In this document: piece after piece, positions 32,288 through 41,055 of the stretch
Layout: each line of letters starts with the position of its first letter
Position numbering within the stretch: position 1 is the first letter of the stretch
Assembly: GCA_023404955.1 (NCBI GenBank)
Contig: JAEXZY010000128.1
Location: 1-64,000, forward strand
DNA from: Actinomycetes bacterium
GTDB taxonomy: Bacteria; Actinomycetota; Actinomycetes; Mycobacteriales; Mycobacteriaceae
DNA length: 64,000 nucleotides
Reading direction: 5' to 3'
Position numbers and translations under genes: made by a program
Notes under the pieces: generated by a model
Database searches by the model: none
Told to the model about the DNA's origin: nothing
The model's input: only the letters and a program-made list of their open reading frames with translations

Positions 32288-33277
32288 ATGACTCAGATCG
32301 ACCTGATCCCGGTCAAACCCACAACGGCGATCGTCGGCGAGGACGACACCGACACCGCCCGCACGCGGGGCCGGTCCCTGTGGTTCCGGCTGCTGATCAA
32401 CGACCGGGTGGCATTCGCCGCCGCATGTGTACTCGGGCTGGTGTTTCTCACCGCCGTGTTCGGCCCGGTCCTGCTCGGGGATCTCGCCACGCGCATCGAT
32501 CTCGACAACTCGAACCAGGCGCCGTTCACACTGAGTCACGGCTGGGCGAACGTCCTGGGTACCGATCCGCTCGGTCGCAGCATGCTGGCCCGGCTCATCG
32601 TCGCGTGCCGTACCACCCTGTCGGTTGCGCTGCCCGCTGTGGTGATCTCGGCGGTCGTCGGCTCCGCGATCGGCATGTGGGCGGGGTACCACCGCGGTTG
32701 GCGCGAAACGCTGGCCATGCGCATCGCCGACGTGATCATGAGCTTCCCGTCGCTGCTGCTCGCCGTGGTGGTCCTGTACGTCTTCTCCCCCAGCGCCGCC
32801 AACATCGTTGCAGTGCTGGCCATCACCCGCATCCCGGTGTATCTGCGCACCGCCCGAGCCGAGTCCGCCGAATTACAGAGCCGGGTCTTCGTCGACGCGG
32901 CACGGACCTTCGGCGCCAGCGCGAACTCCATCATCGGCCGGCACGTGCTGCCGATCGTGCTCCCCACGCTGCTCACTGTCGCAACGCTCGACTTCTGCTA
33001 CGTCATGCTCGCCGAGAGCTCGCTGAGCTTCCTGGGCATAGGTATTCAGCCGCCCGACGTGAGCTGGGGTCTGATGGTCTCGCAGGGTCGGACTTATCTG
33101 CACAGCGCCTGGTGGCTGTCGTTCTTACCCGGCCTGGCGATCGTCATCACCACCGTCTCGGCGACGATCCTGGCCGCCTGGGCGCGCATCGCCACCGACC
33201 CCGGCCAACGGTGGCGTCTCACCGTCCCGCAGAAGCGGCTGGCCGCCTTCACCAAGACCGGAAAGGCTCTGCGATGA
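32288..33277 (+). CDS. ABC importer permease, DppC/OppC type
   Basis: A 329-residue permease partner. The N-terminal cytosolic stretch includes the OppC_N region, the first helix is about residues 42-60, the long loop contains LGTDPLGRSMLARL (a hallmark of DppC proteins), and the EAA motif is ARTFGASANSIIGRHVLP. The stop codon overlaps the start of the next gene by 4 bp (ATGA). TAGGAG lies upstream of ATG 32288. Confidence 0.93.
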   Translation: MTQIDLIPVKPTTAIVGEDDTDTARTRGRSLWFRLLINDRVAFAAACVLGLVFLTAVFGPVLLGDLATRIDLDNSNQAPFTLSHGWANVLGTDPLGRSMLARLIVACRTTLSVALPAVVISAVVGSAIGMWAGYHRGWRETLAMRIADVIMSFPSLLLAVVVLYVFSPSAANIVAVLAITRIPVYLRTARAESAELQSRVFVDAARTFGASANSIIGRHVLPIVLPTLLTVATLDFCYVMLAESSLSFLGIGIQPPDVSWGLMVSQGRTYLHSAWWLSFLPGLAIVITTVSATILAAWARIATDPGQRWRLTVPQKRLAAFTKTGKALR

Positions 33278-34293
33278 GTGCGCTCGCCGATCACGATGTT
33301 CACCTTGATTCTTCACCGGTCCTCGAGGTCGACCGACTGTCGGTCGAGGTACGCACCATCTCCGGGACATTGCGGGCGGTCAACGAGGTGTCCTTCGGGG
33401 CGCGCCGCGGGGAAACACTCGCGCTTCTCGGTGAGTCGGGCTGCGGCAAGTCGATGACGGCGACCGCGCTGGTCGGATTGCTCGAGCCGGTCGCCGACAT
33501 CGTCGGTGGCAGCGCCCGGCTCGCGCACCAGAACGGGACCGTCGATCTGTTCACGGCCGACCGCAAGATGCGTCGCGCGATGGCGGGCACCGAGCTCGCG
33601 ATCGTCTTCCAGGATGCTCTGACCGCGTTGAACCCGCTCTACACAGTGGGAACTCAGCTGGCAGAACCATTTCGGATACATCACGGGCTCTCCGCGAAGG
33701 AGGCCAAGAGCAAGGCCGTGGAGTTGATGGCCCGGGTCGGAATTCCGCAACCCGAGTCGAGGATGAACTCGTATCCGCACCAGTTCTCCGGCGGCATGCG
33801 CCAACGCCTGCTCATCGCGATGGCCGTCGCTCTCAATCCGAGTGTGTTGATCGCCGACGAGCCCACCACGGCACTCGACGTCACCGTCCAGGCACAGATC
33901 ATGGCGTTGCTGCGAGACTTGCGCACCGAGTACAACATGGCCGTCGTGCTCATCACCCATGACCTCGCCCTCGTCGCCGAGGAGGCCGATCGCGTCGCGG
34001 TGATGTACGCCGGCAACATCGTCGAGACCGGCGCGGTTGCCGAGGTTTTCGTGAACCCGCAGCACCCCTACACCAAGGGGCTGCTGGACTCGGTGCCCGT
34101 CAACGCTCGCCGCGGCGACAGCCTCAAGTCCATCGGTGGTGCGCCGCCCGACCTGCACGCCATTCCCACGGGATGCGTCTACCAGGCACGCTGCCCCCTG
34201 GCGCGCGAGATCTGTAGGACGACACGACCGGCCCTGTCGGGCACCGGCCACACGACAGCCTGCCACTTCCCGGGAGAGGTCATCCATGTCTGA
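33274..34293 (+). CDS. ABC importer ATP-binding protein, DppD/OppD type
   Basis: A 339-residue ATPase. Walker A is GESGCGKS (near residue 50), the signature is FSGGMRQR, Walker B is VLIADEPTTALD and the switch His is in LITHDLA. The C-terminal oligopeptide-transporter extension carries the four-cysteine pattern from CVYQARCPL through EICRTTRP to TACHFPG that can hold an Fe-S cluster in DppD/OppD proteins. Coupled upstream by ATGA and downstream by an 8-bp overlap. Confidence 0.94.
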   Translation: MSALADHDVHLDSSPVLEVDRLSVEVRTISGTLRAVNEVSFGARRGETLALLGESGCGKSMTATALVGLLEPVADIVGGSARLAHQNGTVDLFTADRKMRRAMAGTELAIVFQDALTALNPLYTVGTQLAEPFRIHHGLSAKEAKSKAVELMARVGIPQPESRMNSYPHQFSGGMRQRLLIAMAVALNPSVLIADEPTTALDVTVQAQIMALLRDLRTEYNMAVVLITHDLALVAEEADRVAVMYAGNIVETGAVAEVFVNPQHPYTKGLLDSVPVNARRGDSLKSIGGAPPDLHAIPTGCVYQARCPLAREICRTTRPALSGTGHTTACHFPGEVIHV

Positions 34294-35311
34294 TCACACG
34301 TCGGCGGTCCGAAGCCCGTTGCTCGAGGTTCGCGACATCCGTAAGTCTTTCCGGGTGCCGCACGCGGGCAAGAACGCCCTTCGCGCCCTCGACGGAATCA
34401 CCCTTGACCTCAAGCGCGGCGAAACACTGGGCCTGGTCGGCGAATCCGGCTGCGGGAAGTCCACATTGGCACGCACGTTGATGATGCTCGAGCGGCCCGA
34501 CGAAGGCACTGTACGCTTCGACGGCGTCGATCCGTTCAGCCTGAAGGGCCCCGACCTCCTGGCATTCCGCCGCCGCGTCCAGATGGTGTTCCAGGACCCC
34601 TACGCCTCACTGAACTCCCGCATGTCGGCGGCCGAGATCATCGCGGAACCATGGCGCAGCCACAAAGGGGTGGTGAAGAACCGCCAGGATCGGGACATGA
34701 GGGTGCGGGGCCTGCTCGATCTGGTCGGTCTCGGCGCCAAGGCCGCGGCCAAGTACCCGCAGGAGTTCTCCGGCGGTCAGCGGCAACGCATCGGTATTGC
34801 TCGCGCACTGGCTTTGAATCCCGACGTGATCATCTGCGACGAACCGGTGTCCGCTCTGGACCTGTCGGTGCAGGCACAGGTACTCAAGCTGCTCAACGAT
34901 CTGCAGGAGCAACTCGGTATCAGCTACATCTTCATCTCTCACGATCTGTCGGTGGTGCGGCACGTCGCCGACCGTGTGGCCGTGATGTACCTGGGCCGGA
35001 TCATCGAAAACGGGCCCACCGAGGCGGTGTACGAGCGGTCCAACCACCCCTATACCGCGGCGCTGATGTCAGCCGCACCCTCACTCGACGGATCCCGCCG
35101 TGGTGAGCGGATCCTGCTCAAGGGTGAAGTGCCGTCGCCGATCCATCCTCCGTCGGGATGTCGATTCCGGACCCGGTGCTGGAAGGCGACCGACGTGTGC
35201 GCGACAACGTCGCCGCCCGTGGCCATCGACCCGGTAACGCCCGGCCATGCCGCGGAATGCCATCACCCCCTGCTGCTCGAAGGGAGTGGCCGTGAGACGG
35301 TGCCGGCATGA
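34286..35311 (+). CDS. ABC importer ATP-binding protein, DppF/OppF type
   Basis: A 341-residue second ATPase that pairs with the DppD-type subunit. Walker A is GESGCGKSTLA, the signature is FSGGQRQR, Walker B is VIICDEPVSALD and the switch His is in FISHDLS. The C-terminal extension has the Cys pattern CRFRTRCWKATDVC. ATG 34286 follows GGGAGAGG. Its stop overlaps the TauE/SafE permease start by 4 bp, which ties the next gene to the transporter operon. Confidence 0.94.
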   Translation: MSDHTSAVRSPLLEVRDIRKSFRVPHAGKNALRALDGITLDLKRGETLGLVGESGCGKSTLARTLMMLERPDEGTVRFDGVDPFSLKGPDLLAFRRRVQMVFQDPYASLNSRMSAAEIIAEPWRSHKGVVKNRQDRDMRVRGLLDLVGLGAKAAAKYPQEFSGGQRQRIGIARALALNPDVIICDEPVSALDLSVQAQVLKLLNDLQEQLGISYIFISHDLSVVRHVADRVAVMYLGRIIENGPTEAVYERSNHPYTAALMSAAPSLDGSRRGERILLKGEVPSPIHPPSGCRFRTRCWKATDVCATTSPPVAIDPVTPGHAAECHHPLLLEGSGRETVPA

Positions 35312-36030
35312 GCGTCGGCGGGTATTGCGTTCTGGCCGTGGCGATCTTCATGGCGTCGACACTGCAGGCATCCATTGGCTTCGGAATGGGGATGTTCGCG
35401 GCACCGATCGTCGCTCTTGTCGATCCGTCGTTGATCCCCGGCACGCTGATCATGGTGGCGACCCTGGTGACGCTGATCGTCGTGATCCGCGAGCGAGAAT
35501 CGATCGATCTGTCAGGGACCGGCTGGGCACTCGTCGGGCGAGTACCCGGCACCATCGCCGGCGCCCTCCTTCTCGCGGCGCTACCGCATCGCGCACTGTC
35601 GCTGATGCTTGCCGCCGTGGTCCTCGGTGGAGTGGTACTCACCAGCAGCGGCTGGATCCCGGCGCCGCGCCGACGCAACGTGGTGATCGCAGGGGCGACC
35701 TCGGGACTGCTGGGCACCGCGACCTCCATCGGTGGTCCCCCCATGGCGCTTGTGTGGCAGCGCAATTCCGGTCCCCGATTGCGCGGCACCATGGGCGGGT
35801 TCTTCCTGGTGGGGTCGGTGCTGTCCCTGATCATGCTGTCGGTTACGGGCGCAGTGGACGGGCGCACCTGGTGGGGTTTCGCCGTGCTGATTCCGGCGGC
35901 CGTAGCCGGCTACCTGCTCTCGGTGAAGGTGAATCGGCATCTCGATCCGACCCGGCTGCGCCGGGTGGCGATCATCGTCTCCGCCGTCGGCGCAGCGCTG
36001 CTGATCGGCCGCGAACTACTAGCGATGTGA
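35308..36030 (+). CDS. TauE/SafE-family membrane permease
   Basis: A 240-residue TauE/SafE (DUF81) integral membrane protein with about seven or eight helices and the family's two-repeat pattern. The first repeat begins FMASTLQASIGFGMG and the second ATSGLLGTATSIGGPPMALV. Characterised members move sulfite, sulfoacetate or other small organic anions across the membrane. Coupled by ATGA overlap to the importer ATPase and 10 bp from the IclR gene. An anion-export or second diacid-uptake role in the aldarate island is inference. Confidence 0.88.
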   Translation: MSVGGYCVLAVAIFMASTLQASIGFGMGMFAAPIVALVDPSLIPGTLIMVATLVTLIVVIRERESIDLSGTGWALVGRVPGTIAGALLLAALPHRALSLMLAAVVLGGVVLTSSGWIPAPRRRNVVIAGATSGLLGTATSIGGPPMALVWQRNSGPRLRGTMGGFFLVGSVLSLIMLSVTGAVDGRTWWGFAVLIPAAVAGYLLSVKVNRHLDPTRLRRVAIIVSAVGAALLIGRELLAM

Positions 36031-36040
36031 GGGAACTGTT

Positions 36041-36838
36041 GTGACGGAAGATCTTCCGGTGCGCAAGGTCAAATCTGCGGTCCGAACCGTCGAATTGCTG
36101 GAGTATCTCGCAGGCCGACACGACGAGCCGGCACGGTTACGAGAGATCAGCGATGCTCTGAGCATGCCGCGAAGCAGCGCCCACGCGCTACTGCGCACTC
36201 TCGTCGGTGAGGGTTGGGTGCGCTCGGACCCCACGGGAACGCTGTACGGCATCGGAATCCGCGCGCTGCTGGTCGGAACCAGCTACCTCGACAGCGATCC
36301 GTATCTCCCGCTGATCGTGCCGTTCCTGGACGACCTGCGCACGAACCTCGACGAGACCTTCCACCTCGGCCGGCTCGACGGCACCGACATCGTGTACCTG
36401 GCAACCCGCGAATCTCAGCAGTACGCCCGAACCGCCAATCGCGTCGGCAGGCGGTTACCCGCCTACGCCACCTCGCTCGGGAAGGCCGTGCTGGCAGAAC
36501 TTTTCGGCGTGGAACGCGAGCGGCACATACCGTCAGCCCTGACACCGCTGACACCGCAGACGATCACCGAACGCGCGGTCCTCGACAGTCAGCTCGAGGA
36601 GATCCGCATCCGCGGTTATGCACGGGACGATCAGGAGAACACCCCCGCGGTGCGGTGTTTCGCGGTGCCGTTGCGATACTGCCGGCCGGCCCAGGATGCG
36701 ATCAGCGCCTCGATACCCGTCGACCGGTTGAGCCCGCCGCGTGAGCGCGAGATCATCGACGCGCTGCAGAGCACCGGTGACAAGGTATCGCGTGTCGTGC
36801 GCCCGTTGGCCAACGGCGACAGATGGTTCGCATCATGA
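36041..36838 (+). CDS. IclR-family transcriptional regulator
   Basis: A 265-residue IclR-type regulator. The N-terminal winged HTH is at about residues 8-60 (LREISDALSMPRSSAHALLR). The C-terminal GAF-like effector domain shows the conserved AYATSLGKAVLAEL helix and RGYARDDQEN block. IclR proteins often sense sugar acids or aromatic acids. GTG 36041 is preceded by GAGGGAA. It lies inside the importer operon immediately before the second glucarate dehydratase, so it probably controls this operon. Confidence 0.92.
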   Translation: MTEDLPVRKVKSAVRTVELLEYLAGRHDEPARLREISDALSMPRSSAHALLRTLVGEGWVRSDPTGTLYGIGIRALLVGTSYLDSDPYLPLIVPFLDDLRTNLDETFHLGRLDGTDIVYLATRESQQYARTANRVGRRLPAYATSLGKAVLAELFGVERERHIPSALTPLTPQTITERAVLDSQLEEIRIRGYARDDQENTPAVRCFAVPLRYCRPAQDAISASIPVDRLSPPREREIIDALQSTGDKVSRVVRPLANGDRWFAS

Positions 36839-36855
36839 CGCTCGAGAGGAATCCC

Positions 36856-38193
36856 ATGCACACACCCGTCGTCACCGACGTCACCGTCATCCCGATCGCG
36901 GGCCACGACAGCATGCTGCTCAATCTGTCCGGTGCGCACGGGCCGTTCTTCACGCGCAATCTCGTGGTCATATCCGACTCCGCAGGTCACACCGGCGTCG
37001 GCGAAGTACCCGGCGGGGAGCCGATTCGCCGCACTCTGGAGGACGCGCGGGGCCTGATCGCCGGACGCAGCATCGGCGATCATCACGCCGTACTCAACGA
37101 CGTGCGACGTACCTTCAGCGACCGCGATGCCGCCGGACGGGGCGCGCAGACTTTCGACCTCCGAGTGACCGTACACGCCGTCACCGCCATCGAATCAGCC
37201 CTTCTCGACCTGCTCGGCCAGCATCTCGAGGTCCCGGTGGCAGCATTGCTCGGCGACGGTCAAGTGCGCGATCGCGTACAGGCGCTGGGGTACCTCTTCT
37301 TCGTCGGTGATCGCTCGAAGACCGACCTCGCCTACCAGTCGGCAGCCGACGAACCCGAGGATGCCGACGACTGGATGACGGCGCGACACGAGGAGGCGCT
37401 GACCCCCGATGCCATCATCCGGCTCGCCGAGGCTGCCCGGGCTCGGTACGGGTTCGCCGATTTCAAACTCAAAGGTGGCGTACTACCCGCTGCGGATGAG
37501 GCGAAAGCCGTCATCGCCCTCGCCGAACGCTTTCCGGATGCGCGAATAACCCTCGACCCCAATGGTGGGTGGTTGCTCGAGGACGCGATACGCACCTGCC
37601 GTGAGCTACGCGATGTGCTCGCCTACGCAGAGGACCCCGTCGGCCCGGAGGGCGGTTTCTCGGGCCGAGAGATGATGGCGGAGTTCAAGCGCGCGACCGG
37701 GCTGCCCACCGCGACGAACATGATCGCCACCGACTGGCGAGAGATGGGGCACGCGATCCGAACCGGCGCGGTCGACATACCGTTGGCCGACCCCCACTTC
37801 TGGACGATGGCAGGTTCGGTGCGCGTCGCGCAGATGTGCGACGCCTGGGGTTTGACGTGGGGATCGCACTCCAACAACCACTTCGACGTGTCGCTGGCGA
37901 TGTTCACGCACGTCGCCGCTGCCGCGCCCGGGAACATCACGGCGATCGACACCCACTGGATCTGGCAGGACGGGCAGGCCATCACCGCCAACCCCTACGA
38001 GATCGTCGACGGTCATCTGACCGTGCCCGACGCACCGGGGTTGGGCGTGACACTCGACGAGGCCGCCGTCGCGGCGGCCCACACGCTGTACGCCGCTGAG
38101 GGTCTCGGGGGCCGCGACGATTCGATCGCGATGCAGTATCTATTCCCCGGTTGGACGTTCGACAGCAAACGGCCTGCCCTACAGAGGGATTGA
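36856..38193 (+). CDS. gudD: Glucarate dehydratase (copy 2, GudD-like)
   Basis: A 445-residue enolase-superfamily glucarate dehydratase, the same length as E. coli GudD (446). The KxK base is K204-L-K206 in DFKLKGGVL; metal ligands are in ITLDPNGGW, AYAEDPV and TNMIATDW; the acid/base His is in WGSHSNNHFD; and the C-terminal TAIDTHWIWQDGQ block is diagnostic of GudD. It converts D-glucarate (and idarate) to 5-keto-4-deoxyglucarate, feeding the KdgD and semialdehyde dehydrogenase steps encoded 12 kb upstream. ATG 36856 has GAGAGGAA at suitable spacing; an earlier in-frame start at 36835 overlaps the IclR gene. Confidence 0.93.
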   Translation: MHTPVVTDVTVIPIAGHDSMLLNLSGAHGPFFTRNLVVISDSAGHTGVGEVPGGEPIRRTLEDARGLIAGRSIGDHHAVLNDVRRTFSDRDAAGRGAQTFDLRVTVHAVTAIESALLDLLGQHLEVPVAALLGDGQVRDRVQALGYLFFVGDRSKTDLAYQSAADEPEDADDWMTARHEEALTPDAIIRLAEAARARYGFADFKLKGGVLPAADEAKAVIALAERFPDARITLDPNGGWLLEDAIRTCRELRDVLAYAEDPVGPEGGFSGREMMAEFKRATGLPTATNMIATDWREMGHAIRTGAVDIPLADPHFWTMAGSVRVAQMCDAWGLTWGSHSNNHFDVSLAMFTHVAAAAPGNITAIDTHWIWQDGQAITANPYEIVDGHLTVPDAPGLGVTLDEAAVAAAHTLYAAEGLGGRDDSIAMQYLFPGWTFDSKRPALQRD

Positions 38194-38194
38194 C

Positions 38195-39169
38195 ATGAAG
38201 ATCGTTGTCGCCGACCCCAACCTGCTACCCCACCGCGATCGCTTCGAAGCGATGGCACCCACTGGTTCGGAGATCCACTGGCTGCCCGACGGTGCCACCG
38301 GGTCAGACATGAGCGACGCAGATGTGTACGTCGGCAGTCGCTTCACCGCGGACATGGCCCGCGCAGCCGAGAAGCTCCGACTGATCCACGTGGCCGGCGC
38401 GGGTACCGACAAGATCGACTTCACGGCACTGAACCCGGATACCCTCGTCGCCAACACCTTCCACCATGAACGATCCATCGCAGAGTATGTGGCGGCTGCC
38501 GCGGTCATGCTGCGCCGCCGCTTCCTCGTCCAGGATCGCGCACTGCGGGACGGTGTGTGGGCGACCTCGGTCTACGACCGAGCCATCCAGCAGGCCGCCA
38601 CCCTGGGCGAGGCCCGGATCGGCTTCGTCGGGTTCGGCCACATCGGCACATACAGCTGGAATTTGTTGCGAGCCTTCGGTTGTACCGGAGCTGCGGTCAC
38701 CGGCTCGGGCAGGGGCGTCGGGGACACCGGACTTGCGTGGGTCGGGAAGACCGGTCAGCTCGACCGACTGATGGACGAAAGCGACGTCGTCGTGGTGTCG
38801 GCTCCGCTGAACTCCGACACCACCGGAATGATCGGCGGCCCACAGCTGGCGGCGCTGGGCTCCCAGGGAGTGCTGATCAACGTCGGCCGCGGTCCGCTGG
38901 TGCAGGAGCAGGCTCTTTACGACGCGTTGGCCGGCGGCGTGATCGCCGCAGCCGCGATCGACGTCTGGTATCGCTATCCGAGCGGTGACAATCCCTGCGC
39001 CCCCAGCGATTTGCCCTTCGAGGAGCTACCCAATGTCCTGATGACACCCCACTCGTCCGGTGTCACCTCGGATACCTTCGCCGGTCGCGTCGAGGATGTC
39101 ACGGCCAACATCGTGCGACTGCGGCAGGGCGAACCGCTGCGCAATGTGGTGGCCGGCGCAGCGACCTAG
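38195..39169 (+). CDS. NAD-dependent 2-hydroxyacid dehydrogenase-family protein
   Basis: A 324-residue D-isomer-specific 2-hydroxyacid dehydrogenase. Rossmann motif GFVGFGHIGTYSWNLL is near residue 143. The catalytic Arg is in NVGRGPLVQE and the His in MTPHSSGVT; the usual catalytic Glu region reads AIDVWYRYPSG, so the Glu of the Arg-Glu-His triad is not obvious. Starts 1 bp after the gudD stop with AGAGGGA upstream, so it is co-transcribed. It is a distant paralogue of the dehydrogenase at 28517. The stop codon overlaps that of the convergent DUF7159-like gene. Confidence 0.86.
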   Translation: MKIVVADPNLLPHRDRFEAMAPTGSEIHWLPDGATGSDMSDADVYVGSRFTADMARAAEKLRLIHVAGAGTDKIDFTALNPDTLVANTFHHERSIAEYVAAAAVMLRRRFLVQDRALRDGVWATSVYDRAIQQAATLGEARIGFVGFGHIGTYSWNLLRAFGCTGAAVTGSGRGVGDTGLAWVGKTGQLDRLMDESDVVVVSAPLNSDTTGMIGGPQLAALGSQGVLINVGRGPLVQEQALYDALAGGVIAAAAIDVWYRYPSGDNPCAPSDLPFEELPNVLMTPHSSGVTSDTFAGRVEDVTANIVRLRQGEPLRNVVAGAAT

Positions 39170-40332
39170 GGCGTGTAGTCGTACTGGGGCTCGTGGAACC
39201 GGTTGATGATCGGGATGCGTTCGATGATGCGATCCCGCAGCCGCGGCTGCGGGTTCTGCACGACCACCGGCGGGGGCGTGGCCGCGGGGAGCGGACCCCC
39301 GGGCGGCACCAGCACCGGGGCACCCGGCGCGGGCGGCAGGTAGTCCGGCGGCGGGGCCGGGGCGACGTACTCCGGAGCCGGGGCCGGTGCGGCCGCCGGC
39401 GGCTCCTCGATTGCGGGAGCGGGTGCGACCTCGGGCGGGGCGGGCATGGGAACAGCCTCGGGTGCGGGCACGTCGTTGACGACGGGTGCCGCGGGCGCGG
39501 GCGGCGGTGCGGCCGGCGCCGGGCGAGCGACCTCGGGCGCAGGTGGGGCCGCTTCGGGAACCTCGTCCTGCACCGAGCGCGCCATCTGGGGGGCAGGATC
39601 GTCCGGGGTCAGGCTGAGCCCGACAGCCGCCGATACCGACACCACCAGGGTGACGATCGCGGCTGCCAGCACGGAGGCCAGCACGGCAGTGGCCGACAGA
39701 CGCCGTCCCGCGGATCGGTCGGCGACGTCGAGCAGGGCGACCGCCGACGCCGAGGCCGAGGCGGCACCCCGCGCCAACGCCAACTCCGCCTGGTCGGTCG
39801 ACACCACGGCGGCGTCCGTGCGCTGCTGCAGAGCGGCCATCGCGCCCGCGACATCGCCAGAGCCCAGCACGACCACCGCGTCGGCGACAGGTAGCTGCGC
39901 CTCGGTGAGCGCTGGTGTGTCGATCCGGTCCGCGGTGACGCCGTCCGGGGTCACCGCGACGAGCACTGATTCGGAGGGTTCGGCCACACAGACCACCACC
40001 CGCTCGTGGCCGGCCACGTCGGCGATGCCCAGCGCGAGGGTTTCCGCCGCCTCGATATCGGACACCGCGATCACGTTCTCGACGCCGCGGTCGGTCATCG
40101 CCTGCCACACCGCACTGGCCGTGCTCTCCGCGGCGGAACACCAGGTCAGGCCGACCGCATGCAGTCGCCGGGAGCCATCGTCGCCGATCAGGGAATCGAG
40201 CAGCGCACCGGCATCCACGCCGGCACGGTCGGCTGATCCCCGGTCGATGGTGGCGCCGTCACCGGCGGTGCCTTCGACGAGCACCCAGCGCACCGATGAC
40301 GACGTCATCGACAGGCCGAGTACTAGGTCCAT
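39166..40332 (-). CDS. Proline-rich membrane protein, DUF7159-like
   Basis: A 388-residue mycobacterial protein. The N-terminal 200 residues form an actin-like or ribonuclease-H-like fold (starts MDLVLGLSMTSSSVRWVLVE), matching the family I know as DUF7159. A single transmembrane helix follows near residues 215-240 (SATAVLASVLAAAIVTLVV). Then comes a 130-residue Pro/Ala-rich extracellular tail ending in a charged RDRIIERIPIINRF element. The arrangement suggests an envelope-spanning protein with a cytosolic sensor or ATPase-like head; function is unknown. Its neighbours do not suggest a pathway. Confidence 0.82.
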   Translation of the reverse strand: MDLVLGLSMTSSSVRWVLVEGTAGDGATIDRGSADRAGVDAGALLDSLIGDDGSRRLHAVGLTWCSAAESTASAVWQAMTDRGVENVIAVSDIEAAETLALGIADVAGHERVVVCVAEPSESVLVAVTPDGVTADRIDTPALTEAQLPVADAVVVLGSGDVAGAMAALQQRTDAAVVSTDQAELALARGAASASASAVALLDVADRSAGRRLSATAVLASVLAAAIVTLVVSVSAAVGLSLTPDDPAPQMARSVQDEVPEAAPPAPEVARPAPAAPPPAPAAPVVNDVPAPEAVPMPAPPEVAPAPAIEEPPAAAPAPAPEYVAPAPPPDYLPPAPGAPVLVPPGGPLPAATPPPVVVQNPQPRLRDRIIERIPIINRFHEPQYDYTP

Positions 40333-40404
40333 GACGTCACGATCCGATCTCTTTTACGACTGACGGTCGACCCTACCGCGCATGCCGACGGCCGCACATC
40401 TCGA

Positions 40405-40656
40405 TCAGAGAGCGCCATCCAGCAACTGCCGCCGCCACGCCATCGCAGCGTGCGCGCTCAACTCATGGAAGTTCAGCCAGGACAGATCGGCATTGCCGGT
40501 GCAGCGATGCGGTTCCCCCAGCCACGACGGCCGCTCGGCGCCGCATCGTGAGCAGAGCGCAGACGTCATCGGTACACCATCGCACTCCCGAGACAGCCCT
40601 GTCGCCCGCAGGCAGTCCCCCGATCGGAGGACCTCGAGTTCGTCCTCACGATCCAC
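40405..40656 (-). CDS. Small hypothetical protein with possible zinc-ribbon
   Basis: An 83-residue frame with a CxxC pair and a later Cys (CSRCGAERPSWLGEPHRC, about residues 35-52), suggesting a small metal-binding knuckle. Codon use looks coding (third positions G/C-rich), and it fills an otherwise empty 428-bp gap. The GTG start at 40656 is uncertain; ATG at the MTSALCSRCG position is the alternative. No relatives recognised. Confidence 0.4.
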   Translation of the reverse strand: MDREDELEVLRSGDCLRATGLSRECDGVPMTSALCSRCGAERPSWLGEPHRCTGNADLSWLNFHELSAHAAMAWRRQLLDGAL

Positions 40657-40760
40657 TTGCCGGCGGACAGACGGCGACGCGGCGGACCGGCATTCTCATA
40701 TCAACGCCGAAACAACCGGCGACAACAACCCAAACATCAACGAACACAAAGGAAACGACC

Positions 40761-41036
40761 ATGAACCACATCGCACGCATCGTCGCTCTGCCCGTCCTGA
40801 CCGCCGGCCTCCTCGGTGGCGCTCTCGGACTGGCCGGCGCCGCCGCCGCGGCCACTCCCGCCACGACGCACAGCGGTCACGCGCCCACCACTCCACGGGA
40901 CACCCGGTCGCACATGCCGACGCAGCCGCGGGTGTTCAGCCCCGCGATCGCCACTTCACCGAAGACGCACGTGCACACCGCGGACGCGGTGAGCTACCGG
41001 CACCGCCACCACCGGCACTTCCACCGGGTGTGGTGA
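40761..41036 (+). CDS. Small secreted histidine-rich protein
   Basis: A 91-residue protein with a clear signal peptide (residues 1-31, cleavage after the AGAAAAA stretch). The mature 60 residues are Pro/Thr-rich and end in a dense His/Arg cluster (SYRHRHHRHFHRVW), a plausible metal-binding or cationic tail. ATG 40761 follows an AAAGGAAA ribosome site. The leader upstream is conspicuously A/C-rich for this genome. No known family recognised. Confidence 0.7.
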   Translation: MNHIARIVALPVLTAGLLGGALGLAGAAAAATPATTHSGHAPTTPRDTRSHMPTQPRVFSPAIATSPKTHVHTADAVSYRHRHHRHFHRVW

Positions 41037-41055
41037 CCATCAGCGCCGACTGAGG

